From positions 1 through 56,120 of the forward strand of contig JAIOYW010000023.1 in assembly GCA_021740915.1 (NCBI GenBank): a DNA stretch of 56,120 bases, in the 5' to 3' direction. Shown here in pieces: positions 1 to 8,249 of this stretch. The stretch is from Ignavibacteriales bacterium. GTDB taxonomy: Bacteria > Bacteroidota > Ignavibacteria > Ignavibacteriales > Melioribacteraceae. A program made the position numbers and the translations under genes. The number at the start of each line of letters is the position of its first letter. Positions within the stretch are counted from its first letter, which is position 1. Below the pieces are notes generated by a model. It did no database searches and was not told where the DNA came from. It saw only the letters and a list, made by a program, of their open reading frames with translations.

Positions 1-2
1 TT

Positions 3-875
3 TGGGAACTGTACAATTCGGTGGAAATTCCCACAACACCATTGGTAGGACGAGATTCAACAATATATTTTGCAAACGCAAATCTCGAGAGAGTTTATGC
101 CGTCAACAATGATGGAAGCATTAAATGGGAATATAAAGCAGAGTCGGATATCTGGAATTCTACGCTTGGAATTGATCGGAAAGGCAACATATATTTTACG
201 ACAAAAAGTACCTTAACAGTTCTTTCACCTGATGGTAATTTGCTCTGGGAATTAAATGATTCAAGGATGCTGGGCAACTCTTTATCTGGCTTTGCATTCT
301 CACCGGATGGAAGATATATCTATTTGCAGGGAAACTCTGTAAGCTTATTAGCAGTTGATACAATAACAAAAGAAGTTATCTGGACTTTTGGGGATAGGAG
401 ACTATTTGTCGCTCCTGTGGTTGATAATCAGGGCAACATATATATATTCCCTTCAGCTATCCGGGATGAGGATAACTATTTTTATTGCCTGACATCAACG
501 GGTGAAATTCGCTGGAAATATAAACATGATGAAAGTAGCTTTATAATAGCCAATAATGTTGAACCTGCAATAGATAAAAACGGCAACATCTATTTTGGAT
601 TTTATAATCTATACTCTCTGGATTATTCCGGAAAACTCAGGTGGAAAGTCAGCCTGAATGGAGACATAATTGTTAGCCCGCTGCTTGTTGATAACAGCGG
701 TAATATATTTATTGGAACAGTTGACTCAAAAGTAATCTCCTTTAATAATGAAGGGGTGAAGAATTGGGAGCTTCTGCTTTCCGACTATCTTCTGGGATCA
801 TCCGGCGCAATTACAGAAAATGGGTTACTTATTTACCCAACCTTCGATTCTGATAATTATTACATAATAAAATAG
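3..875 (+). CDS. PQQ-like beta-propeller protein, 5' end outside the window
   Basis: The reading frame is open from base 3, before the GTG at 21, so the true start lies upstream and only the C-terminal part is seen. The protein repeats a pattern of G-x-[IL]-x-W-[EK] strands (GSIKWEYK, GNLLWEL, GEIRWKYK, GKLRWKV) alternating with GNIY/GNIYF strands about every 40 residues. This is the signature of PQQ-like/quinoprotein-type beta-propeller blades. No cofactor-binding residues or enzyme domain can be identified, so a binding or scaffold role outside the cytoplasm is the most that can be said. The next gene starts 9 bases downstream and has the same fold, so the two are probably a tandem paralogous pair in one operon. 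Confidence 0.8.
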   Translation, partial: WELYNSVEIPTTPLVGRDSTIYFANANLERVYAVNNDGSIKWEYKAESDIWNSTLGIDRKGNIYFTTKSTLTVLSPDGNLLWELNDSRMLGNSLSGFAFSPDGRYIYLQGNSVSLLAVDTITKEVIWTFGDRRLFVAPVVDNQGNIYIFPSAIRDEDNYFYCLTSTGEIRWKYKHDESSFIIANNVEPAIDKNGNIYFGFYNLYSLDYSGKLRWKVSLNGDIIVSPLLVDNSGNIFIGTVDSKVISFNNEGVKNWELLLSDYLLGSSGAITENGLLIYPTFDSDNYYIIK

Positions 876-884
876 AGAAATACT

Positions 885-2078
885 ATGAGACGTTTATGGC
901 TGTTATTGGTATTTATTTCTATCAATAGCTGCGATACAACCGAACCGACCCCGCACGTAAATCCGCCCGGATATCAGGAACAGATCAAATGGCCTTCACT
1001 TGCCGACAGCCCCTGGCCGATGTACAGAGCTGATCCGCAGAATTCGGGCAGAGGCAGATATCCAGTAAGAAACAGCAATTTTGCAATTACGAATTCTATT
1101 AATTGCAGCGGTCTAAATGCAGGGGTGGCTCTCAGTTCAAATACAATCTATTTTAACTCAATACATTCATCGGTTCTATATTCCTACGATAAAAATTCCT
1201 TGAATAAAAATTGGGAAATGCTTATTGGTTACGAAACAATAACAACCCCGCTTATTGCAGCCAATAGTATTTACACAACTGCACAGAATATATTGTATGC
1301 CTTTGACCTCAATGGAGATACTTTATGGACACGCCGGGTGGGCGGACGTTATGTATATCAGCGCACACTCAATATTGACAAAGCCGGGAATGTTTACATT
1401 TTGAGTGAGGAAAGAACTCTATATAAATTCAGCCCTGCGGGAGAACTGCTGAATCAGATCACAAGCCCGGAATTTTCGAGAATGAACGCGACCGCTTTCT
1501 CACCGGATGGGAAAACACTATACCTGAGGGGTGAAAATGCCGGAATAATCGCATTAGATATCAATAATTTTGACATAAGATGGACATATGGAAATAGCGG
1601 GAATGCAATTTCGCCTGTAGTTGATTCATATGGCAATATTTACAGTCTTCAGTTCCCTGATGAGCAAAATAATTATTTGATCTCGGTAAATTCGGAAGGG
1701 ATACTAAACTGGAAATACGAAATAGATGAGTGGCTTAATTTTATAGTCTCAAGTCCGGCGATAGGAAAATACGGCAGCATATACTGCGGGGCAGATACAC
1801 TTTATTCAATATCATATAAGGGTGAACTGGAATGGAAAATAGGAGTTGAGACGGGTATTGCAGAGATAACCACAGACGCTTCAGGAAATGTTTTAATCGG
1901 AACATTTGATAACCGTGTTTTGCTGATATCATCAAAAGGAGTTGTTCTTCATGAAGTTCAGATACCTCAGGCTCCTACAGGCGGAGGAATGCTGCCGATA
2001 GTTGTATCGGATGATGCAATTTATGCGCCGCTATATAATGGTTGGGACGATAATGGCGATGTATATATTCTAAAATAA
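885..2078 (+). CDS. PQQ-like beta-propeller lipoprotein
   Basis: This 397-residue protein begins with a lipoprotein signal peptide: MRRL, a hydrophobic stretch, then the lipobox INSC with Cys at about residue 16, followed by a Pro/Thr-rich linker. The rest consists of propeller-type repeats (GDTLWTRRV, GILNWKYE, GELEWKIG, with GNVYIL and GNIYSL strands). The mature protein is predicted to be lipid-anchored in the envelope. The gene follows the preceding propeller gene by 9 bases, and both end in a similar YI[IL]K tail, which suggests tandem duplication. No catalytic function can be assigned. A candidate terminator lies about 60 bases downstream. Confidence 0.85.
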   Translation: MRRLWLLLVFISINSCDTTEPTPHVNPPGYQEQIKWPSLADSPWPMYRADPQNSGRGRYPVRNSNFAITNSINCSGLNAGVALSSNTIYFNSIHSSVLYSYDKNSLNKNWEMLIGYETITTPLIAANSIYTTAQNILYAFDLNGDTLWTRRVGGRYVYQRTLNIDKAGNVYILSEERTLYKFSPAGELLNQITSPEFSRMNATAFSPDGKTLYLRGENAGIIALDINNFDIRWTYGNSGNAISPVVDSYGNIYSLQFPDEQNNYLISVNSEGILNWKYEIDEWLNFIVSSPAIGKYGSIYCGADTLYSISYKGELEWKIGVETGIAEITTDASGNVLIGTFDNRVLLISSKGVVLHEVQIPQAPTGGGMLPIVVSDDAIYAPLYNGWDDNGDVYILK

Positions 2079-2137
2079 TGGAAATTAAATGATGCTTCTG
2101 AAGTAATACCTGCCTCCTAACATAATTTACCCCCAAT

Positions 2138-2170
2138 GGGCTGCTCAGAAACGGGCAGCCCGTTTCGTTT
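2138..2170 (+). terminator. Probable Rho-independent terminator after the propeller pair
   Basis: GGGCTGC at 2138-2144 pairs perfectly with GCAGCCC at 2155-2161 around a 10-base loop. A T-rich stretch (GTTTCGTTTT) follows. It lies about 60 bases after the stop of the propeller lipoprotein gene and faces the convergent TetR gene. Confidence 0.65.
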
Positions 2171-2266
2171 TAAGTGGGTGAGGCAATTTCCTCTCATCTC
2201 TCTTTCTCTCTGCATAATTACGATACTCCGGCGCTGAGACTCCCGAGATAACGCTTCTTAATGAAT

Positions 2267-2857
2267 TTACATACTCAGGATATTATCAAGCTCCTTATTC
2301 AGCATCTTCTTAAAAGCAGAATAATCCGGAGCCATTCTCCTGTTCAGATAGAGCAGCAAAATTCCCGCTAAGGAAAAGCGGAGACTATCTTTTTTCGAAG
2401 AAATTACTGCCTTCGGGAGAGAACCGCTTTCCTCTATTTGTTTCCAGTCGGAAGCGCATATTTCATCGAGAAATGAATAGATCAATGCCAGTGTTGGTTG
2501 AGCACCCGCAATCTCATTCGGTTTTTCAGTAAAGAATATATTGAACACCCCCGGGTATTGAACAAAAAACATTGCATAAGTTTCAGCCGCTCTGCGAATT
2601 CCTGGGAGCCCGGGCGCGACTTTTGAGCGTTCGGTTTCGATCATTGTCCGCGCTTCATCCATAAACACTTTCACACATTCGAAAATAAGCTCGCGCACAT
2701 CCTTAAAATAATTATAAAGAGTCGCATAAGAATAACCAGCCCTGTCAGCTATATTCCTTACACTCAATGCCCTCATACCCTCGGAGCGAAGAATCTCCGA
2801 AGCTGCCTGAATAAAATAACCCCGCATCCTTTTTTCCTGAATTTCATTTCTTGTCAT
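2267..2857 (-). CDS. TetR/AcrR family transcriptional regulator
   Basis: This 196-residue protein has the usual TetR length and layout. An N-terminal helix-turn-helix spans about residues 20-65 (SVRNIADRAGYSYATLYNYF is the recognition segment), followed by an all-helical ligand-binding domain with no recognisable ligand motif. TetR proteins usually repress their own gene and a nearby transporter or enzyme until a small molecule binds. No obvious target gene is adjacent: the next gene upstream is a TupA-like protein with its own promoter region. A 17-base palindrome lies 16 bases before the start codon and could be its own operator. Confidence 0.9.
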   Translation of the reverse strand: MTRNEIQEKRMRGYFIQAASEILRSEGMRALSVRNIADRAGYSYATLYNYFKDVRELIFECVKVFMDEARTMIETERSKVAPGLPGIRRAAETYAMFFVQYPGVFNIFFTEKPNEIAGAQPTLALIYSFLDEICASDWKQIEESGSLPKAVISSKKDSLRFSLAGILLLYLNRRMAPDYSAFKKMLNKELDNILSM

Positions 2858-2872
2858 AACAGTGTCCTAAAT

Positions 2873-2889
2873 TATTAACAATGTTAATA
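2873..2889 (-). promoter_or_regulatory. Candidate TetR autoregulatory operator
   Basis: TATTAAC at 2873-2879 and GTTAATA at 2883-2889 form a 7+3+7 inverted repeat immediately upstream of the TetR start. The size and position suit a TetR-dimer operator overlapping the promoter. The motif is AT-rich, so chance cannot be excluded. Confidence 0.4.
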
Positions 2890-3034
2890 TAATGAAAAGT
2901 GTTCATGGATTCCAAATGAATTAAGAAATAATGCCGTGGGAACCCTTTAGCGAAGCAGGATATCATCCCGATAAAGCGCAGAAAATTCTTACAGGTTTAA
3001 CGCCGCAAAAAAAATGTAATCAGCCGCATTTTTA

Positions 3035-4003
3035 TCATACATTTGGATAATTCAGATCAATCATCTTTCCGAATTTCAAATCCCATTCAAAAGGAATAAA
3101 TTTATCGAAGCCTCCGCTGTCATGGAAGGTAACCTCTCCGTGAAACATCTTTCCGTCTATCTCAAAAAAATCAACCCTGAGATAAGCGAAATCGCGGGCA
3201 AGATTCTCAGCTATCATAATCATCTTTTCGAATGAGGCGGGTTTTGGAATTGAGCGTAAGAACTCTGATGAAACCAGGTCAGTATCTTCAGTGCCGTAAT
3301 GGAAATCCTGATACTCCAGGTCCCTGTTAAATTTAGCGGCAATGTAATGCCGGGTATCCTTCCGGTAAATATTAACTGAGAGTAAGCCGGCTTCACCCGA
3401 AAAGCAATGCACTCTGTAATTATGCGGGATACTGCCATCGGGATTCAGGAGCAGTTTCTCAACTAATATCAGCCTTTCGATATCTTTATACTGCCATTCC
3501 CGGCTTGAATAATAGTAATTCTTTGAAAGCCAGCGGCGGCAGTCGGTGCGAATCATATTCCAATCGCATGAATATTTATCCCGGATTATATGATAATAAC
3601 CTGAGGCATGGTTCGGTTTAATTATAACAGGATAATCGGGCATGTTTTCCAGAGCAATCTCCTCCCAGTTTCTGGCGCTGAAAACGAGAGGCACAAGATT
3701 ATCGGAATCGAATTTTTCAGCATAAATTTTTCTTACGGCTGATTTATCGGCATAAACTTTGTGCAGGGGGCGTCTGTCATAAAGTTTCAGCCATTGCATT
3801 TTTTCATTAAATGTAAGCGGAGATTCAATTTTTAATTTATAGCCATGTACCTGCTTAAAGCGGAGCCTAAGAGCATATTTATCCGGCAGATATTTTTTAT
3901 AACGGAAAAAATCATAAATAGAAATGAGAAATCCGATAAGAAAATAACCGAATCCTGAAGTGTATCTGATCGAAATAATTGACGAACTGAATCGTTCAAT
4001 CAT
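3035..4003 (-). CDS. TupA-like ATP-grasp family protein
   Basis: The 322-residue protein matches the TupA-like ATP-grasp family, seen in the segment LTFNEKMQWLKLYDRRPLH near residue 60, then DK-x-AVR and PVIIKPNHASGYYHI. The C-terminal part has DFFEIDGKMFHGEVTFHDSGG, which fits the metal/ATP-binding end of ATP-grasp enzymes. TupA makes part of the teichuronopeptide in Bacillus. Relatives are common in capsule and surface polysaccharide loci and probably ligate amino acids or peptides to sugars. Here the gene is alone, without glycosyltransferase neighbours, so its substrate is unknown. ATG at 4003 was chosen over a TTG two codons earlier (4009). Neither has a clear ribosome binding site. Confidence 0.8.
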   Translation of the reverse strand: MIERFSSSIISIRYTSGFGYFLIGFLISIYDFFRYKKYLPDKYALRLRFKQVHGYKLKIESPLTFNEKMQWLKLYDRRPLHKVYADKSAVRKIYAEKFDSDNLVPLVFSARNWEEIALENMPDYPVIIKPNHASGYYHIIRDKYSCDWNMIRTDCRRWLSKNYYYSSREWQYKDIERLILVEKLLLNPDGSIPHNYRVHCFSGEAGLLSVNIYRKDTRHYIAAKFNRDLEYQDFHYGTEDTDLVSSEFLRSIPKPASFEKMIMIAENLARDFAYLRVDFFEIDGKMFHGEVTFHDSGGFDKFIPFEWDLKFGKMIDLNYPNV

Positions 4004-4009
4004 ATCCAA

Positions 4010-4323
4010 AGTGAGGCGGAGTAATGTTTATTCTTCGACAAATTTTCTCCTGAAAAGATTATCAGCGCTTTTAACAGGAATAATTAGTTCCCTGTGAATT
4101 GCTCCAGTTATTTCCCCTTTGAACCAAAAATACAAAAAAATAATGACACAAATGAAGCAGGGAATTATTCCCTTTATGGGCGGTTCAGCGAGAGAACAGG
4201 ATAATTAATACGATCCGGAATTTATCCGCTCATTTTCAAATTAGTATCATTTAATGATACTGTTCGGCAGAGAATGCAGAATAAATTTAAGAAGTAAAAA
4301 AAATAATCTGAGGAGAAAGAAAA
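4010..4323. other. Intergenic region with a palindrome
   Basis: This 314-base divergent intergenic region is AT-rich and carries no open frame that looks real. The notable element is the inverted repeat at 4243-4261, listed separately. Confidence 0.5.
4243..4261. promoter_or_regulatory. Operator-like inverted repeat upstream of the small-gene operon
   Basis: AGTATCAT at 4243-4250 and ATGATACT at 4254-4261 form a perfect 8+3+8 inverted repeat, 63 bases before the 4324 start codon. Size and placement fit a binding site for a dimeric repressor. The binding protein is unknown. Confidence 0.4.
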
Positions 4324-4605
4324 ATGAGTAACGGTAAAACCTCAAACCATATAATGATTCTGCCCGAAAAAGTGATCCGGATTATTAAAAAAATTGCCGC
4401 TGATTATTCCCTTAATTATTACGATGTGCTTCGTCTCGCAGAAAAAGGATGCGAGATTGCATTTCTGGATAATCTTAGCGAACGCATCGAAAAATTCGGC
4501 GGTACGGAAGCTTTTAAAGATGGCATACTCGAGGGTTTTATCCTGACATGCGTTTATGGCGGCACAAATGACTTTTCAATAATTCTTGAAAAATCTCTCA
4601 ATTAA
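4324..4605 (+). CDS. Small conserved-looking protein of unknown function
   Basis: This 93-residue soluble protein is preceded by a strong ribosome binding site (GAGGAGAAAGAAAA before ATG), which supports it as a real gene. I do not recognise the family. It begins with a basic, helical stretch (VIRIIKKIAADY) followed by LNYYDVLRLAEKGCEIAFLDN. There is no signal peptide or membrane segment. The following small gene starts within a few bases, so the two are co-transcribed. An operator-like palindrome lies upstream. The pair sits beside a restriction-modification system, but no link in function can be shown. Confidence 0.6.
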   Translation: MSNGKTSNHIMILPEKVIRIIKKIAADYSLNYYDVLRLAEKGCEIAFLDNLSERIEKFGGTEAFKDGILEGFILTCVYGGTNDFSIILEKSLN

Positions 4606-4617
4606 CTGGTGAATTCA

Positions 4618-4854
4618 ATGGAAGAAAATGAAAATCGCGAAATTAAAAGCAATAATACACCGGATTGGAATAAACCTGAGAGCATCGATAACAGACTGCG
4701 GGTTCTTCTGGGTATGGATGAAGACGAGGAATTCTTTCCCGCAAATCATGCTCTGGCGCTGGGATTACTGATACAAAAAGGTTTCATTACTCAAGACCTG
4801 AGACTGACAGAAGGCGGGATACGGGAATATGAGAAACTAAAAACCAAGCCATAA
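4618..4854 (+). CDS. Small acidic protein, possible winged-helix fold
   Basis: The 78-residue protein is hydrophilic and acidic at the N-terminus and ends with GFITQDLRLTEGGIREYEKL, which resembles the last helix and wing of small winged-helix proteins. That resemblance is weak. ATG at 4618 was chosen because GGTGA sits about 6 bases upstream. An in-frame GTG at 4609 would add three residues. The gene starts 12 bases after its upstream neighbour stops, which suggests translational coupling. Function is unknown. Confidence 0.55.
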   Translation: MEENENREIKSNNTPDWNKPESIDNRLRVLLGMDEDEEFFPANHALALGLLIQKGFITQDLRLTEGGIREYEKLKTKP

Positions 4855-4874
4855 CCAGCAGCGGAGGAAAGGCA

Positions 4875-4928
4875 ATGGCTAACCCCGGCGAAATTTTACG
4901 GGAGCCGCATTATTATTTCAAACATTGA
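4875..4928 (+). pseudogene. Truncated gene stump against the restriction-modification cassette
   Basis: A near-perfect ribosome binding site (GGAGGAAAGGCA) precedes ATG at 4875. The frame reads only 17 residues, MANPGEILREPHYYFKH, before TGA. It lies 20 bases after the preceding small gene on the same strand and ends 8 bases from the 3' end of the convergent restriction endonuclease gene. A site this strong in front of so short a frame suggests the start of a longer third gene in the operon, cut off when the restriction-modification pair was inserted. This is inference from position and signal strength. Confidence 0.45.
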
Positions 4929-4936
4929 ACAATCCT

Positions 4937-5872
4937 TTATCGAGGCCCGATGAACCGATCCCCATTAAAATGAATCATATGGTCTGGCACTTCCATTAAC
5001 CACACTTCAGTTTCCCAGGCAATATTATTTGAGTGTTTCTTAAATTCTCTCATGTCAGGAAATGCACTCACATAAATTTTACCAACTTTGCAGTCTTTTA
5101 AAAATTCTTCCAGCTCCAAAAGTCTTTTAGGTGAAACTGGTCCATGTGAAGTAACTGCTTCAATTAAAAACAGCCATTGTCTTTTACTATCATAGATAAC
5201 AACATCTGGTAGTTTGCTGTGAAGGTCGATCGGGATTCCCAACTCCTCCAGTCCTTTTTTATCGACTATTAAGTTTTTATCGGCGGTATCGCCTAAATAC
5301 AGCAAGATGCCGTCATTAACGAAACGAGGAGCAAATTGTTCAACTACTGCAGCCTGAACTTGATTGTGTTTACCTGCAGAAAGATGAATCAATTTTCCAT
5401 TTCTGAGCACAACGGGAATTTGATTTATTTCTCGTGACTTTTGATAGACATCAGTAAGTTTTCCAACTTTAGAAATATAACTCTCTAAAGCTTTTTCCCA
5501 TTTCTCATTCTTATATTCTCTTACAATTTTTATTACTTGTTTCGTAACAGCATAATGAACTCTCGGACTATTTACGGGAAGTTTAACATCATCCGGATTA
5601 TGATCGACTATCCTTGCCTGAACAAATTGGTGGAGTACTTGCCTTCTGAAAGTTTCCCGTGTGTTCGGTGCATAAGATTTATTGTAATTTTCATTAACAA
5701 AATTCATAATCCCCTTGGATACACCTAAACTTTGTCGTTTCGCTTTTGCCCAGTCGTCCTTTTCCCTGATATTACAAAGAGCTAAAAACGTGAGTGCAGC
5801 CATTTCATTGCATTGTGCAGCGGGCAATCCTAATGATTTCAGGATGTCTTGTGCTTCTTCAATCTTGTTCAT
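4937..5872 (-). CDS. Type II restriction endonuclease, BsuBI/PstI family
   Basis: The 311-residue protein matches the BsuBI/PstI endonuclease family over its length. An N-terminal helical region contains RETFRRQVLHQFVQARIVDH. The C-terminal nuclease domain contains PDVVIYDSKRQWLFLIEAV followed by SHGPVSPKR, a PD-(D/E)xK-like core. Founding members cut CTGCAG, but specificity cannot be read from sequence here. The gene starts one base after the methyltransferase stop, so the two are translationally coupled, with the methyltransferase first as expected for a safe order of expression. The length is normal and no key part is missing, so the enzyme is probably active. Confidence 0.9.
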   Translation of the reverse strand: MNKIEEAQDILKSLGLPAAQCNEMAALTFLALCNIREKDDWAKAKRQSLGVSKGIMNFVNENYNKSYAPNTRETFRRQVLHQFVQARIVDHNPDDVKLPVNSPRVHYAVTKQVIKIVREYKNEKWEKALESYISKVGKLTDVYQKSREINQIPVVLRNGKLIHLSAGKHNQVQAAVVEQFAPRFVNDGILLYLGDTADKNLIVDKKGLEELGIPIDLHSKLPDVVIYDSKRQWLFLIEAVTSHGPVSPKRLLELEEFLKDCKVGKIYVSAFPDMREFKKHSNNIAWETEVWLMEVPDHMIHFNGDRFIGPR

Positions 5873-5873
5873 A

Positions 5874-7466
5874 TTATTTTATAAGGATTTCGTATTCGAA
5901 AAGTTCACTTACAATGCGATCTACGTTTGTCATAGAATAGTCATTTGAAAGAATAATTTTTTTTCCGATTATTTTAACGTCTTCTAATGATGGAAATCTC
6001 ATCCCTCTTAATTCTGTAGCGCTTACGTTAACATTACCGTTGAATATTTGAAAGTAATTATTAAAAAGATCACTATTCAATAAAGCGCATAGCCCAACAA
6101 CTTCATCTCTATCCAAATGTCCGTCTTTTCTATAAATATAATTTAATTTATTTTCAACTCCTATTAATTCCGATTTCGCATAATTGCAAAAATAAGGTGC
6201 CGCAATTAAGCGGCTTTTATCGTCTTTTGTGCTGAATCGCCTTAAAAATATGTAATTTTTATTAGGTATCAGCAAAGATTTTGAACCTGCTTCAATTCTG
6301 ATAAATTGGCCCTTATCTTTAAGCTGTTTTGGCCATTCCAATATCATTTTGTTCACATTGTGCAGCCAAAAAAGAGGAGCCAAAAAAACCAACCCGTTTT
6401 CATAATCCCTTTGAATATATTCCCAGGCGCGAAAAGAAACGACTGGTCCGGTAGATATTTTAATATTGAAATTACTTAAAACATCCTCCCAATTGGCAAC
6501 CAGATTCAGGATGATTTCTTCTTTGATTGTTGTCGGCAAATGCAATATTTTTTCTCTCGAATCAATATCAATTAATTCGGAGGAATTAAAGAATTTTGTT
6601 GAAGGAGCCAGTATATCGCTAATACCTGCACTTGAGGAAACAAGAACTTTCCTATCAGGATCATTATTTTCCTTGACGGCTTTAATAATAACGGTTTCCT
6701 GTAACACGCCATCTCTGTTAAATGTGTCTTTCCTGGATACAAACAAATGTATTTTATCAATTTGGACAGTATTGAAAAAATTTTCTCTAAATGCTTTGAA
6801 GTAATTGCCAGATGTAAAACTTCTGGGGGAAATAAATATAAGTTCACCCTTTTTACGTAAAAGTCTGGCAGCTAAGCCGATAAAAATTGAATAAATATTT
6901 GGCTGTCCATTGACTAATCCCCTGGCAGCTTTAGTTTTTTCATCCTCTTTTGAAAGCTTGAAATAAGGAGGATTGGAAATAATTATGTCATATTTAATTA
7001 ATTCATCACCTGGTTTCTCAAACAAACTGGGTGACTCATCGGAAATTAAAAATTCTGCATTTTCCAAAATAAAATCATCAACATAAATGTTATATTGCAA
7101 ACTAATCCCTTTTTCCTCAAGCCATTTCTTAAGGTAATTCAGCGCTTTTTCTGATAATGAAATTATTTCCGGATCGGTTTCGTAAGCCACAAGAGATATA
7201 GTTTTAACCTTTGTATTTAACAAATGCTCGCATAGCACACAGCTTAAAATCGCAGTACCACATCCCGGGTCTAAAATCCTAATGCTATCTTTTCGCAAAT
7301 CAGAATATGAAGCCATGAGTCGGGCTATAGGTATTGGAGTAAAATACTGTCCGAATTCCTTTTTATGCTCCGCTGTAACCTTTTGGGTATAAAAAATGCC
7401 GAGTCTGTCAGCATATTCACTTGGCAGTTCATTTTCGGATGGCGTTATGTCTGACTTATTAATCAT
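5874..7466 (-). CDS. N6-adenine DNA methyltransferase of the type II system
   Basis: This 530-residue gamma-type adenine methyltransferase carries FGQYFTP near residue 40, the S-adenosylmethionine motif I as LDPGCGTAILS near residue 68, and the catalytic motif IV as NPPYFK near residue 165. The C-terminal half is the target-recognition region (VNVSATELRGMRFPSL near the end). It should methylate the adenine in the target of the adjacent BsuBI/PstI-type endonuclease. It is the first gene of the pair. No controller (C) protein gene is present. Confidence 0.9.
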   Translation of the reverse strand: MINKSDITPSENELPSEYADRLGIFYTQKVTAEHKKEFGQYFTPIPIARLMASYSDLRKDSIRILDPGCGTAILSCVLCEHLLNTKVKTISLVAYETDPEIISLSEKALNYLKKWLEEKGISLQYNIYVDDFILENAEFLISDESPSLFEKPGDELIKYDIIISNPPYFKLSKEDEKTKAARGLVNGQPNIYSIFIGLAARLLRKKGELIFISPRSFTSGNYFKAFRENFFNTVQIDKIHLFVSRKDTFNRDGVLQETVIIKAVKENNDPDRKVLVSSSAGISDILAPSTKFFNSSELIDIDSREKILHLPTTIKEEIILNLVANWEDVLSNFNIKISTGPVVSFRAWEYIQRDYENGLVFLAPLFWLHNVNKMILEWPKQLKDKGQFIRIEAGSKSLLIPNKNYIFLRRFSTKDDKSRLIAAPYFCNYAKSELIGVENKLNYIYRKDGHLDRDEVVGLCALLNSDLFNNYFQIFNGNVNVSATELRGMRFPSLEDVKIIGKKIILSNDYSMTNVDRIVSELFEYEILIK

Positions 7467-7689
7467 AACTGTAAAAGTACAAAAAAAGTAAATCTTTTAA
7501 GTATGGATATCGAAGTGCAAACTGTTCTCCGGGAATTAAGAATATACTAATTTAATATGCTTGTGATTTTTTAAGTTAATTACCAAAAGGATAGCCCTCA
7601 TTCCGATTTCCATACAGCTCTTTTATTCTGCCGCTTTTAATTGAGGAAATATTTCTTTATTTTACAGTTCTAATACTGGCAGGTGGAAA
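7467..7689. other. Intergenic region, possible 3' remnant of the interrupted gene
   Basis: This AT-rich region separates the divergent methyltransferase and LysM genes and should hold both promoters. A short frame (7503-7550, MDIEVQTVLRELRIY then TAA) has coding-like composition. It could be the C-terminal tail of the gene whose start remains at 4875, but no evidence beyond position supports this. Confidence 0.25.
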
Positions 7690-8073
7690 ATGAAAAACAT
7701 ACTGAGAAATTTGAGTTTTGTATCCCTCGCCCTGATAATTGCGGTATCGTCTTCGTGCCGCGGACCAGGCGAGACCGGAGAGAAAAAGGATACGGACACC
7801 GTCGTATTTTCAAAACCGTCCAAACCTGCGCCAAAACCCGTACAGCAGCCCAATACTCAACGCAGGAATAACCGCACTGAGCAGGACGGTCTTATTGAAA
7901 AAGGCGGAGTTTTGTATTATAAAGCCCAGGAAGGCGATACTTTTGCTTCGATAGCCGAGCGGTTTTTGGGAGACAGGGATAAATGGATCAACGTCTTTGC
8001 GCTCAATGAGGCATATATTGACGATCCCGATAAAATTCCCGTTGGCAAAATGCTTCGAATGCCCCGCCAATGA
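7690..8073 (+). CDS. LysM-domain lipoprotein
   Basis: The 127-residue protein has a lipoprotein signal peptide with lipobox VSSSC near residue 23 and a Pro/Lys/Gln-rich linker. A single C-terminal LysM domain spans about residues 75-125 (YKAQEGDTFASIAERFLGD, then ALNEAYIDDPDKIPVGKMLRM). LysM binds N-acetylglucosamine-containing glycans, so the protein probably ties the membrane to peptidoglycan. A Shine-Dalgarno-like AGGTGG lies just before ATG at 7690. A good terminator follows, so the gene appears to be a single transcription unit. Confidence 0.85.
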   Translation: MKNILRNLSFVSLALIIAVSSSCRGPGETGEKKDTDTVVFSKPSKPAPKPVQQPNTQRRNNRTEQDGLIEKGGVLYYKAQEGDTFASIAERFLGDRDKWINVFALNEAYIDDPDKIPVGKMLRMPRQ

Positions 8074-8094
8074 TTTAATATTTTGAGATAGAGG

Positions 8095-8130
8095 GCAGGC
8101 TCATCTTATTCTTTGAGCCTGCTTCAGTCT
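8095..8130 (+). terminator. Rho-independent terminator after the LysM gene
   Basis: GCAGGCTCA at 8095-8103 pairs with TGAGCCTGC at 8114-8122, a 9-bp stem with a 10-base loop, followed by TTCAGTCTT. It lies 22 bases after the LysM lipoprotein stop codon. Confidence 0.65.
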
Positions 8131-8249
8131 TCCCGCGATACTTCTTCAATTCTATTATTCCGCTTTTGAAATCCCCGTCTCTTTTTGAGCAATATTAAGT
8201 TCGTAAAACCTTAAATTTACATCATTAATTTTTTTTCTGCGGAGAAATC

